Below, piece after piece: positions 19,550 to 28,511 of a stretch of 64,000 bases of DNA (within the stretch, counting starts at the first letter, position 1; each line of letters begins with the position of its first letter). Made by a program: the position numbers and the translations under genes. The notes below the pieces were generated by a model. That model was not told where the DNA came from and ran no database searches. It saw nothing but the letters and a program-made list of their open reading frames with translations. This DNA is from Pycnococcus provasolii (Eukaryota; Chlorophyta; Pseudoscourfieldiophyceae; Pseudoscourfieldiales; Pycnococcaceae), in assembly GCA_938743325.2 (NCBI GenBank), contig OW568885.1, positions 62,001 through 126,000 on the forward strand, written 5' to 3'.

Positions 19550-22156
19550 ATGGCCTCCTTCTTCTTCCGGAGTGGGAGTGAGCCGATGTTGTGTCGATGT
19601 CCATGTCCATGGCGAAGAAGAAGAAGACCACGCTTGTCTTGTATTGGGCTTGCTGGGACCCGTCTTGATGGGTCTTGTGCCTGTATTGGGCTTGTCATGC
19701 TATTAGGTACTCTTCTGATATGCCTGCTGCTGTTAGAAGACGCAGCGGCGGCGGGTTCCTTGGGATCCGTGAGTAGTGGGAGTGGTGCCGTGTCCACGAG
19801 TAGTGGGGAGCACAAAGTGCTGTACGCGTGGGGCCGAAACAACGCTGGACAACTCGGTGTCGGACACAAAAAGGACGTCGCCGAACCGATGGCTGTTGAC
19901 GCATTCCTCGCGAAGGACATACGCGCGCTCGCGGTGGGAGGCGCGAACGAGGATGGCCAGAGAGACGGATTCAGCCTCGCGGTGGCGGCGAGTGGCGTGC
20001 TGTACGCGTGGGGGAGCAACGCGTACGGGCAGCTGGGGACGGGAGACACGAACGACCGGATCACGATGGTTCCCGTCTTCTTTCCATCAGCACTGGGCAG
20101 TGGAAAGGTGTCCGTCACCATCGTCGGCGCGGGCGTCGCATTCGCTGTCGCTCTCACGAAGGAAGGCGCGGTGTACAGCTGGGGTGACAACGAACGCGGC
20201 CAGCTCGGCCTTGGCGACCGAAGACGCCGCTTGCTACCCGAGCAACTCGGCGGAAGCCTCGCTGGCGAGACGGTCATCTCCATAGCGTGTGGCGCGTACC
20301 ACTCCGTCGCGCTGACCAGCGACGGCGGCCTGCACGCTTGGGGTGCGAACGACCGCGGCCAGCTTGGCCTTGGTCCCGAAGTGAGCCACCAGCTCATTCC
20401 GAAGCGTCTGCTTGGAGCCATCACCGGCGTCAAGTTCGTGAACATCGACGCAGGCACGTACCACAGCCTCGCGGCGTCCAAGGGAGGAGAGGTGTACTGC
20501 TGGGGCGCGAACGATCACTCGCAGCTCGGCCTCGGCGACCTGGACGCACGCGATACGCCGCACGCCATCATGCACAAATTCAGCCGAGGCCGAGTGACGA
20601 AGGTGGCTGCGGGCGACCGGCACAGCCTCGCGCTCACGGACAGCGGCGAGGTGTTTGCCTGGGGCAGCGCCGACTGCGGACAACTGGGCGTGGAAATCAA
20701 GGAGCGCGGGCGCAAGTACATCGGCTACCCGCGCAAGATTGAAAGCCTAAAGGCGAACCGAATCAAGGCTGGATTTGCGACGAGCTTGGCGACGCTCACG
20801 TCTGGGCGAGTGTTCGTTTGGGGTTGCAACAACAACGGCGAGCTCGGGCTGAACGACGTGGCGGCGCGCAGCAGCCCACACGTCTTCCCGAGCCCCGTGC
20901 CGGGTCAGCAGTGGGCGGTGGTAGCCCCTGGCGCAAATCACGCACTTGGCGCCCTCAAGACTGGCGAGCTGTACGGGTGGGGCAAGAATACGCGAGGGCA
21001 GCTTGGCCTGAGCATCACGTCCAAGGTGGAGATGAAGCCGAACCTCATAGCCTCGACGAGCAGTAGCAACGTCGAGACATTCGCCTCCGGCGGGTCGGCG
21101 TACGAGTACCAGGGCCACACAATGGCGATGACGTCCAACGGGCGCGTCTTCACGTGGGGCTGGGACGGCTTTGGGCAGCTTGGCATTGGCACGGTAAGCG
21201 AGGGCATCAGTACGCCGCTGCGTCTGTTCTCGCTTGAACTCCCCGTGAAGCCGCACCACTTCGCGGCTGGCGCGTTCAACTCCGCCGTGGCGTGCACGCG
21301 CAAGGGCGTACCTCAGCTGTACTCGTGGGGTCCCAACTACGGCGGGCAGCTGGGCATGCGTTACCTCGAACTAGGCCCCATCCCGCGTCCCACGAAGGTG
21401 GACGCGGTGGAGAAAGGCATGAAGTTCGAGGTTGTCGAGCTGGGATACTACCACGGCATTGGCCTAACGTCCACGGGCAAGGTGTACACCTGGGGGCGCA
21501 ACTCCCACGGGCAGCTGGGAACGGGCGACGACAAGGATCGCGCCAAACCCACGCTTCTGGCTGGTCTTGCGGCATTTGAGGTGAAGGCGGTTGCCGCGGG
21601 CATGATGAGCTCGTACGCCGTGACGTCCAGTGGCCGCGTGTACGCGTGGGGATACAACGAGCACTACGAGCTAGGCCTCGGCGAGGGTATTGACCGTAAT
21701 GCGCCGCAGCTCGTGCAAGGTCTGGGAGACTCGCACAATGTCACGCAGCTGGCTCCCGGCGGATACCACGTAATTGCATCGACCGCCGACGGGCGACTGT
21801 TCTCTTGGGGCCACAATGGCTTTGGCCAGTGTGGCCTCGGCAAGGCATCCGCGGCGCCCGTTAAAGTTCCGACCGAGGTGACGGCCATGCCGGAGGTGGC
21901 GGAGCGAACCTTGTCCGCCGTTGCGGTGCACGGCCAACCCACGATCGCGTCAGGCATGTGGCACTCCGTCGCGGCATCCGCCAGCGGCGAGGTATACACG
22001 TGGGGGCGAAGCCACTACGGGTGCCTCGGCCACGGCAGCGAGAATTCGCGCGAGTCCGTGGCAGAGCCAACGGCGGTGGATGCGCTGAGCAGCAGGAGGG
22101 CCGTGGGTGTTGCGGCCGGCGCCGCTAGCTCATTTGCAAATGTTGTTGTTGAATGA
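19550..22156 (+). CDS. RCC1-repeat protein with N-terminal signal/anchor, 14 repeats
   Basis: 868 residues, single exon. I count 14 RCC1 units, each with a strand of the form VYTWGRNSHGQLGTG followed by a Gly-rich turn and AAG-H--A. Seven units make one propeller, so this should be a tandem double propeller. RCC1 proteins serve as exchange factors or protein scaffolds; no Ran-specific feature is visible. Ahead of the repeats come a basic Arg/Cys region and a strong hydrophobic run IGLVMLLGTLLICLLLLEDA (about residues 46-65) ending near AAAAG. That reads as a signal peptide or type II anchor, so the propellers would face the ER lumen, Golgi or outside. The ATG at 19550 is used; the open frame extends 31 codons further up but starts with TTG. 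Confidence 0.88.
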   Translation: MASFFFRSGSEPMLCRCPCPWRRRRRPRLSCIGLAGTRLDGSCACIGLVMLLGTLLICLLLLEDAAAAGSLGSVSSGSGAVSTSSGEHKVLYAWGRNNAGQLGVGHKKDVAEPMAVDAFLAKDIRALAVGGANEDGQRDGFSLAVAASGVLYAWGSNAYGQLGTGDTNDRITMVPVFFPSALGSGKVSVTIVGAGVAFAVALTKEGAVYSWGDNERGQLGLGDRRRRLLPEQLGGSLAGETVISIACGAYHSVALTSDGGLHAWGANDRGQLGLGPEVSHQLIPKRLLGAITGVKFVNIDAGTYHSLAASKGGEVYCWGANDHSQLGLGDLDARDTPHAIMHKFSRGRVTKVAAGDRHSLALTDSGEVFAWGSADCGQLGVEIKERGRKYIGYPRKIESLKANRIKAGFATSLATLTSGRVFVWGCNNNGELGLNDVAARSSPHVFPSPVPGQQWAVVAPGANHALGALKTGELYGWGKNTRGQLGLSITSKVEMKPNLIASTSSSNVETFASGGSAYEYQGHTMAMTSNGRVFTWGWDGFGQLGIGTVSEGISTPLRLFSLELPVKPHHFAAGAFNSAVACTRKGVPQLYSWGPNYGGQLGMRYLELGPIPRPTKVDAVEKGMKFEVVELGYYHGIGLTSTGKVYTWGRNSHGQLGTGDDKDRAKPTLLAGLAAFEVKAVAAGMMSSYAVTSSGRVYAWGYNEHYELGLGEGIDRNAPQLVQGLGDSHNVTQLAPGGYHVIASTADGRLFSWGHNGFGQCGLGKASAAPVKVPTEVTAMPEVAERTLSAVAVHGQPTIASGMWHSVAASASGEVYTWGRSHYGCLGHGSENSRESVAEPTAVDALSSRRAVGVAAGAASSFANVVVE

Positions 22157-22646
22157 TGAGACTATGAAAATAACAAAACAAAACAAACTTTCATGAACGA
22201 AAAGCCTAGCTAGATATCGCAACAACACAACGTTATGCACACACACACAGTGAGGATGTAGCTAGCGTTAGTAATTGGCGCCGACTCTGATGAGGCGCTG
22301 CTTGCTTGACGAGGCACGCACATTAATGCTGCGCCTGCATGCGAATTGCTTGATGAAGCACTCCCACCAAATCCCCCCCCCCCCCCCCCCCCCCCCCGGC
22401 TGCCCGGCGTACGAGGATGATTCCCACACAAGGGCGTTTTGAAGTGGGGGTTTCACCCGAAATCGACCGCACCTGAAAAGCTTCCCTTTGAGCAGCGCAC
22501 CTGCCGAGAGATCTGCCCGAGAAACCATTTGCGGCTTCCCATCGCTGTCCTGATGACAATTCGTGTTCGTTCGACGCCATTGTCATTCGTTCATTTTAGT
22601 CGACAACAGCAAGTCAACTGTCAACAACGACGACGACAACAACAAC
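22157..22646. other. Intergenic region with a 25-base poly-C tract
   Basis: No gene seen. A run of 25 C residues at 22373-22397 lies about 250 bp before the next gene's ATG. Just upstream of that ATG are GACGACGACAACAACAAC repeats, which probably belong to the 5' UTR. Confidence 0.7.
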
Positions 22647-23741
22647 ATGGTGAAGAAGATCGTCAACCTCGTCGGCGGTGCGCTCATGTGCGCCACGCTC
22701 GCTGCCAACGCGCAGGAGGAGCAGCCTGGCCCATTTTCACAAGGGGTCTCGCTCATTACCGCGGTAGTGCAACAAACCATCCCAATCCTATTGCCAATCG
22801 CCGAAGCTTTGGCGCCAGCTGCGGAAGACACTGACGAGGCCATCTACATGATGATGCCTGGACTAGGTCGCAAGCTTCTGCAAAGAATGGAGATGCCAAT
22901 GCCACCTGTGCCGCCACCGCAGGAGGAGATGATGATGGCTGATAAGAAGGAGGAGATGCCAATGCCACCTGTGCCGCCACCGCAGGAGGAGATGATGATG
23001 GCTGATAAGAAGGAGGAGATGCCAATGCCACCTGTGCCGCCACCGCAGGAGGAGATGATGATGGCTGATAAGAAGGAGGAGATGCCAATGCCACCTGTGC
23101 CGCCACCGCAGGAGGAGATGATGATGGCTGATAAGAAGGAGGAGATGCCAATGCCACCTGTGCCGCCACCGCAGGAGGAGATGATGATGGCTGATAAGAT
23201 GGAGGAGATGCCAATGCCACCTGTGCCGCCACCGCAGGAGGAGATGATGATGGCTGATAAGATGGAGGAGATGCCAATGCCACCTGTGCCGCCACCGCAG
23301 GAGGAGATGATGATGGCTGATAAGAAGGAGGAGATGTCAATGCCACCTGTGCCGCCACCGCAGGAGGAGATGATGATGGCTGATAAGAAGGAGGAGATGC
23401 CAATGCCACCTGTGCCGCCACCGCAGGAGGAGATGATGATGGCTGATAAGATGGAGGAGATGCCAATGCCACCTGTGCCGCCACCGCAGGAGGAGATGAT
23501 GACTGACATGGCAGGACCAGTTGATGCTAATTATCAGCTGATTACGGCAGGGTTGATTGCGCGCGAAGCAGGTCCTATTGCTGAAGCGCTCAGGGCGCTA
23601 GGCAGTGCGCCTATTGGGTCTTTCTTTGGAACACTCTTCAATCAGACTCTTCCTGCAATCGGAGCTGCATTGGCTACGCCACCAACAGTAACACCAGTAC
23701 TTACTACTGGTGGCCCGACCGCCCCGACGGCATCGGGATAG
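22647..23741 (+). CDS. Secreted Pro/Met/Glu repeat protein, ten 21-residue repeats
   Basis: 364 residues, ATG at 22647 (the open frame upstream lacks an ATG). MVKKIVNLVGGALMCATLAA is a clear signal peptide with a likely cut after NA-NA before QEEQPG. Residues about 28-80 are hydrophobic helix-like (LITAVVQQTIPILLPIAEAL) and end GRKLLQ. Then come ten tandem units built from MPMPPVPPPQEEMMMADKKE, nine complete and the last shortened; variants are K/M at one site and one P/S. The tail is again hydrophobic (FGTLFNQTLPAIGAALATPP). The PPVPPP blocks are possible prolyl-hydroxylation and arabinosylation sites, so a wall or matrix protein is likely. No family is recognised. Confidence 0.8.
   Translation: MVKKIVNLVGGALMCATLAANAQEEQPGPFSQGVSLITAVVQQTIPILLPIAEALAPAAEDTDEAIYMMMPGLGRKLLQRMEMPMPPVPPPQEEMMMADKKEEMPMPPVPPPQEEMMMADKKEEMPMPPVPPPQEEMMMADKKEEMPMPPVPPPQEEMMMADKKEEMPMPPVPPPQEEMMMADKMEEMPMPPVPPPQEEMMMADKMEEMPMPPVPPPQEEMMMADKKEEMSMPPVPPPQEEMMMADKKEEMPMPPVPPPQEEMMMADKMEEMPMPPVPPPQEEMMTDMAGPVDANYQLITAGLIAREAGPIAEALRALGSAPIGSFFGTLFNQTLPAIGAALATPPTVTPVLTTGGPTAPTASG
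22893..23507. repeat. 63-bp tandem repeat array in secreted protein gene
   Basis: About 9.8 copies of a 63-bp unit with only scattered single-base differences. The open frames in other frames and on the minus strand across this block are by-products of the period being a multiple of three. Confidence 0.95.
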
Positions 23742-24129
23742 GTGAATGACTGAATGAGTGTGTTGCTTCAAATGGGGATGGAGGAGAGTTGTTTTTTTTA
23801 CTTGTTTTTGTTGCGAATGTTGCTAGTAAAAAAAAAGTTCGTTTGTTTTTCAAAACATTATTATTGCTATACACATTGTTGATTGCGCAAATCGTGCGTG
23901 TAAACATGCAATAGTAGTGCATTCAATTGTTGTTCTCTTTCTCCCCTTACTCACTTATTTCCTTCTGACCTTCTTCTAATCTTCTCACAGCGATCAAATC
24001 GTAGACTCCTTGTTTGTGAATACCGTACGTAGTATTCACGTGGCTTAATCTTGCGGACATAAGACATTCGATGGTACAAAGTGTCGCCAATCACTTTGTC
24101 TTCGTAAATGTCGAATCCAAGATGGTTGA

Positions 24130-24522
24130 GTTCAGTTAGTTAGAAATTGGTGTCCAGTTGCTCCATGGCCCTTAAGCCACTTGTTGTCCGCAACATCAAG
24201 AAGCTTAATGACTGGATACCGATGTTGCGATGCATGGAATGGCTTGTCAGGATGGCAGTATTTGAGCCCTTTGCGCACGATTTTCCCGTCAGTGCGTCCA
24301 CAAGCTTCCAGAGAGAAAAGCCAAAAAATCCGGATCGAGTGGCGCGTAAATCGGGAAAGCTGTATGCTGATCAGCATCCGCACCACCACCCCGCGCTGCG
24401 AGGGTCTGGAAAAGGTGAATCAATTGTGCTCGAGATAATGGCTTGGTTAAGAGATCCGACGGATTGTCAACGCCTGGGATATGAAAGATAGGAAATTGGC
24501 CGGAAGTATAGGTTTCAGTCAC
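24130..24522 (-). mobile_element. Fossil fragment of a Ty1/copia LTR retrotransposon (RNase H end of pol)
   Basis: The minus strand encodes FHIPGVDNPSDLLTKPLS, the hallmark that closes the RNase H region of copia-type polyproteins, with further related text downstream. Only the 3' end of pol remains; no reverse transcriptase core, integrase, gag or recognisable LTR pair is present. It is broken, with several breaks, and looks old, though no date can be given. Confidence 0.65.
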
Positions 24523-24686
24523 TGCTGCAGTTCCGTTTTCAAAATGGCGCGCCGCGTTAACTAACGCGCGGCCGCGCGCGCCGCATTCTTCTTAGTTCTT
24601 ACTCTGGCCAAATGTTGGCCATTACGTCATAGTTGGCCATTATTAGTTGGGGCGGTGACACCTTCTTCTTTCTTTGCTGAATCTTT

Positions 24687-24780
24687 GGCCCAATGGCCCA
24701 AGGCCCGCGGGTCCATCACGGGTCCCCTACGATAGCCCTACGATAGCTACGATAGCTACGATAGATAGGGTTAGGGGTTT
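24687..24780 (+). promoter_or_regulatory. Two site II elements and a telo-box-like motif upstream of WD40 gene
   Basis: GGCCCA occurs at 24687-24692 and 24695-24700, then a TACGATAGC repeat (about 24728-24763), then TAGGGTTAGGGGTTT ending at 24780, about 245 nt before the ATG. This pairing matches the site II plus telo-box promoter type of plant housekeeping genes. Confidence 0.45.
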
Positions 24781-25023
24781 GTTTTGAATTCCCAGCCCGC
24801 TTCCAACAAAAATTGCCTGCTTTGCCTCGCCGGGGGAAAGCAGGCCTATTGTTCCTATTGTTCACGCGCGGGTCCAACAACGCGGCCTTGCCGGGGGGAG
24901 ACCGGTCGCCCAGAAGAACGCGTATTGCCACAGCACGCAATACGCCACCTCCCCCAATCAAAGAAAGACGTTCCTCTTCTGCGCGCATCTTCAAAAAGTT
25001 CTAAGAATCGTCATTTTTTCTTC

Positions 25024-28000
25024 ATGGCCGCCCCCGATCCCGATCCCGTTCGTGTTCGTGTTCACGAAGAAGATTGGCGTGGTACTCTTAATGGTGCCCC
25101 AGGGTCGTACTATCGTAACGACGTGTATGTCGATGATGAGGATGATGCTGCTGATGTTGAAGAAGAAGACTCTGATGTGCAGGCTCCTGGTGTGGGAGGA
25201 TTTTTTGGGCCTCAGTCGTTGTTGAGTTATGAGGGGGGTGGGCGTGGTGGTTCGCAGCTACCCGCTGAGGAGGTGTCGTCAACGGCGCAGCTTAACATGA
25301 TTTCACAGGCTTCTCAGGCCCATGTTTCTGGCGTTCCTTTCCATCCTGGCGACGGCCATGGGGATGTACCTTTCCATGCGAAGGAGGAGCTCTCAGCCGC
25401 CTCCGTTGGTGATGAACACAACAACAACAACAACAACAACAACCAAAGCAGGCAAAGGGGATACCTGCCGCCTCCCGTCGCCATCACCTCTTTGGGACAA
25501 GCGGCATACGCCGAACTGAACAATAGGGAGCAGCCTGAACAACAACAGAGGAACCAAGAGCAGCAGAACCAGCAGCCTCCGCCGACGCCGCAAACGGCAC
25601 AAAGCAAGCAACAGCACGCCGCGCAAGCCGCACAAACCGCGCTCGCGGCTTTCGTGAGACGCGAGTCCGCACGCAAACCCGTCGACGACAGTGCCGCGGA
25701 CGCACGCGACGCGACTCCTAACGACTTTGTTGCGATGGACGTGTTTGCCGTACACAGCAGGCGAGCCACAGACCCGTTCGCGGCTACAACCAAGTACAGG
25801 ATACTCAGCTTGCTGCTCTCGGAGCCGTCGCCGACGCGCGGCTTGTCGAGCACGCTGCACGTGTACGTGGACGTGCTCGACAAGGCGGCTGAGCAGAACA
25901 ACGGAATGGACGAAGAAAGTGGACACGGAGCAAAGTCGCTCATCGCACCGCCACCGCTGGACTTAAGCGCCGCGCCTCTTGCCGCGACAAGGGACGCTAG
26001 CACTGCCCAGAATGACGTGAAGATGTCCGCCGCCATGGCGCGATGGGAGCGCAAGCTGCTGCGCGCAAGCAAGGTGGTATGCTTCCTCGAGCTTTCGCTC
26101 TTGCGAAGCTTCGAGGGTCTAGCGCAGATTGCAACAGCGCTGTATCACGGCAAGTCGCTCGTATTTGTCGTGCTCGACGCCGCCGCCTACGATACGCTCA
26201 AGTCGCCTCGAGGCACCGAGCTTCTCTGGACGTCAAGTGCAGAGCTAGCTCAGAACCAGGCACGGATCTGGATTCCAAGCCTCGAGCGAGCGCGCTACTC
26301 GAAGGCGGCGGCGGGAGAGGGCGTGGACGCCATCGAGGAAGATGCGCTGTGCCCATTCCTCAGGTGTTCGTCAAAGAGCGTTGGGCTTCTCCTCAATCGC
26401 ATCCGAAGGGATGTCAACGCTGGCATGGTCTGCTTCTGTCGCCCTTCGGAGGACTACGCAGGTCGCGACGTGTCGCAGGTTGACAACTTTGCCATTCGCG
26501 CGGTTACGCGAAATCTCAGACAGAACGAAATGCACGCGCGCGTCTTGTGGCATGCCGTGCGCTACGTCGAGCAGCGCGACTCCTTGGGCGAGGGGGCTGC
26601 AGCTGCGCGCGTTTGGCTCTTTTCGCCCCAAGAACTCAAGTCGATGCAAGCGTGGACAGAGCAGACAATGCGACTTGCGCACAAGCCCGCGCAGTCGCTG
26701 TGCCCGCCGCTCACGATGGCACAAAATGCTGTACTTCACGCTTCGGCCGCCGGCGCCACCTCGGCACTCGCCCGGCGCACGCGGTCTGCGATTCTCATCG
26801 CGCTCACGCTTCTTCTTGTCGCCGCGGCATGCATCGTTCTACTGTTTCTGGGCATCCCGAACGAGTTGTTGCCGCCATCGTCGCCATGCACTGCGTCATC
26901 GTCATCGTCATCGTCATCGCCGCCGTTGGCTAACCCCACGACAACGTCGCCACCCGCGAATCTTGTACCATTTTCAGAACTGCGCTCGGCATGGGCAAAC
27001 GGGAATGCCTCGGTGGTTAAGCTGTCGCTTCGCGACGCGGAGGAGGCAGCCGCATCTTCGGATGCGGAGATTCGCTCGCTAGCTGCCGCGACAAGTGCGG
27101 CGGTACACACGCGCACGTCGTCCGATGATGCCATGGCGAGGGCACGTCTGCTGATTCGTCTCGCCGCCCGTGCGAATGCAAGTCATCCGGCTCCCATCTC
27201 TTCCATCCCCCCCTCCTCCTCTAAGACAGCCGCATACTTGGGTATCAGCTTCGATGGAGCCGCACTTGCGGTTGGAGGTGGAACTTGGGTGTCCATCTAT
27301 CTCCTCCCGCAGAAGACATTTGCGCATGCCCTGAAATGCGAAGGCAAAGCTGGCTCTCAAGACGGGAGTTCTACTAATATTCGCAGCCTCGTATGGGACC
27401 ACAAGGATCCGTACCTTTTGTATGCATGCGGCGAATCCGTGTGGCTGTGGGACGCTCGTGCAGGAACCATGTCTGCACCTCGCATGGTCGTTGCACCGCC
27501 AGCTCCATCGCCTCCTCCGCGTCCACCTACCGCACCGTCGAAATCTCCCTTCCTAGACAGTCTCGGTGATGATAGCCCTTTCACAAAAAATCGGTCCGAC
27601 ATCTCCACCACCTCCACCACCTCCACCACCTCCGCCACCACCTCCACGACTGCGATCACGCAGGCCACAGCAGCCGAGAGCACTAAGAGTCTGCAAAATC
27701 TTCAGACTCTTGATGCTGCCGCTGGGCGTGTGCTGTTGCTACAAAGTGATTCGATAAAAGTGTACGATACCAGCAACAGCGGCGCAGCCTCGTCCTCATT
27801 GCATCTCTTCGCAGTCGAGAGAAGTATGAGCGATCCTTATACAGCAGCGAGATTCGCGCACGGCGACGCGAAGCGTGCCGTGGCTGGCACCGCGTCGGGT
27901 GCGATTGTATTCTACAGTTTCAACGACGCGAATGCGCCACGGGTGGAGACGCGCTCGGTGCTATACACGCCCGACTCTGGGGACGGTGTTGCTAGCCTTG

Positions 28001-28476
28001 ACTGGAGCCCGGACGACAGGTTCGTCGCCGTTGGAACGCGGCAAGGTCGCGTTCACGTCTATTTCGTCACAGCCAGCAGCGAAATTAAATCCTTTCGACC
28101 CGTTGTGAGCTTTGTGAACATCCACACTGCGCCCATTTTAGGAGTTACCTTCTCACCCAGTGGCACGTTTCTCGTCACGGGCGATGCTAAAGGACAGATT
28201 CGCGTGACAAATGCTGCGTGGTCGGAGGCTGGCCAGCCTTCGTGCCTAAATCCCGTTGCAACAGCTCATGCCCTGGGCGATGTGAACGCACTCAGCTCTG
28301 GCATCCCGGAAACGACGATTGTTAGCATCGCCTTTGGTTCAGACTCAGACGAAAGTCTAGCCATAGCCACGGCGGATGGCAGAACTACGACAATTGCTCT
28401 AAGCCCGAGTGCCCTTGTGTCACACGCGCTGAAGATGGTGGGCCCCGTGTCCACAACATCGAATAGCTGTATGTAA
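25024..28476 (+). CDS. Single-pass membrane protein with C-terminal WD40-like propeller
   Basis: 1150 residues, single exon. The ATG at 25024 follows 80 codons of open frame without an ATG. Residues 1-230 are acidic, Asn/Gln-rich and likely disordered. Residues about 230-570 form a folded, unrecognised domain (for example VVCFLELSLLRSFEGLAQIA, then YHGKSLVFVVLDAAAY). One transmembrane helix lies at about 588-612 (ILIALTLLLVAAACIVLLFL). After a Ser/Pro linker, residues about 735-1125 carry weak WD-type repeats: SLVWDHKDPYLLYACGESVW, SLDWSPDDRFVAVGTRQGRV, VTFSPSGTFLVTGDAKGQIR. The split suggests a cytosolic N-domain and a propeller on the other side of a membrane, or the reverse. It is not recognised as a known family. 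The gene ends ATG-TAA (TGTAA over the stop). Confidence 0.8.
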   Translation: MAAPDPDPVRVRVHEEDWRGTLNGAPGSYYRNDVYVDDEDDAADVEEEDSDVQAPGVGGFFGPQSLLSYEGGGRGGSQLPAEEVSSTAQLNMISQASQAHVSGVPFHPGDGHGDVPFHAKEELSAASVGDEHNNNNNNNNQSRQRGYLPPPVAITSLGQAAYAELNNREQPEQQQRNQEQQNQQPPPTPQTAQSKQQHAAQAAQTALAAFVRRESARKPVDDSAADARDATPNDFVAMDVFAVHSRRATDPFAATTKYRILSLLLSEPSPTRGLSSTLHVYVDVLDKAAEQNNGMDEESGHGAKSLIAPPPLDLSAAPLAATRDASTAQNDVKMSAAMARWERKLLRASKVVCFLELSLLRSFEGLAQIATALYHGKSLVFVVLDAAAYDTLKSPRGTELLWTSSAELAQNQARIWIPSLERARYSKAAAGEGVDAIEEDALCPFLRCSSKSVGLLLNRIRRDVNAGMVCFCRPSEDYAGRDVSQVDNFAIRAVTRNLRQNEMHARVLWHAVRYVEQRDSLGEGAAAARVWLFSPQELKSMQAWTEQTMRLAHKPAQSLCPPLTMAQNAVLHASAAGATSALARRTRSAILIALTLLLVAAACIVLLFLGIPNELLPPSSPCTASSSSSSSSPPLANPTTTSPPANLVPFSELRSAWANGNASVVKLSLRDAEEAAASSDAEIRSLAAATSAAVHTRTSSDDAMARARLLIRLAARANASHPAPISSIPPSSSKTAAYLGISFDGAALAVGGGTWVSIYLLPQKTFAHALKCEGKAGSQDGSSTNIRSLVWDHKDPYLLYACGESVWLWDARAGTMSAPRMVVAPPAPSPPPRPPTAPSKSPFLDSLGDDSPFTKNRSDISTTSTTSTTSATTSTTAITQATAAESTKSLQNLQTLDAAAGRVLLLQSDSIKVYDTSNSGAASSSLHLFAVERSMSDPYTAARFAHGDAKRAVAGTASGAIVFYSFNDANAPRVETRSVLYTPDSGDGVASLDWSPDDRFVAVGTRQGRVHVYFVTASSEIKSFRPVVSFVNIHTAPILGVTFSPSGTFLVTGDAKGQIRVTNAAWSEAGQPSCLNPVATAHALGDVNALSSGIPETTIVSIAFGSDSDESLAIATADGRTTTIALSPSALVSHALKMVGPVSTTSNSCM

Positions 28477-28511
28477 AAAGTATTGTACATTGTCATTTGC
28501 ATAATTGTTTT

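Larger units (their letters stand above)
23742..25023. other. Intergenic region with retroelement remains and an unplaced minus frame
   Basis: About 1.3 kb. Apart from the copia fossil listed separately, a minus-strand frame of about 63 codons ends at 23951 and reads LNHLGFDIYEDKVIGDTLYH followed by RMSYVRKIKPREYYVRYS. It looks more protein-like than chance, but I cannot place it. Near 24545-24585 there is a CG-rich inverted-repeat-like block around GTTAACTAAC. TTGGCCATTA is repeated at about 24612-24650. The WD40 gene promoter elements follow. Confidence 0.45.

Noticed and set aside
22844-23509. Minus-strand frames with repeated SSCGGGTGGIGIS-type units
   Set aside because: By-product of the 63-bp repeat on the opposite strand; no start or flanking domain makes sense.
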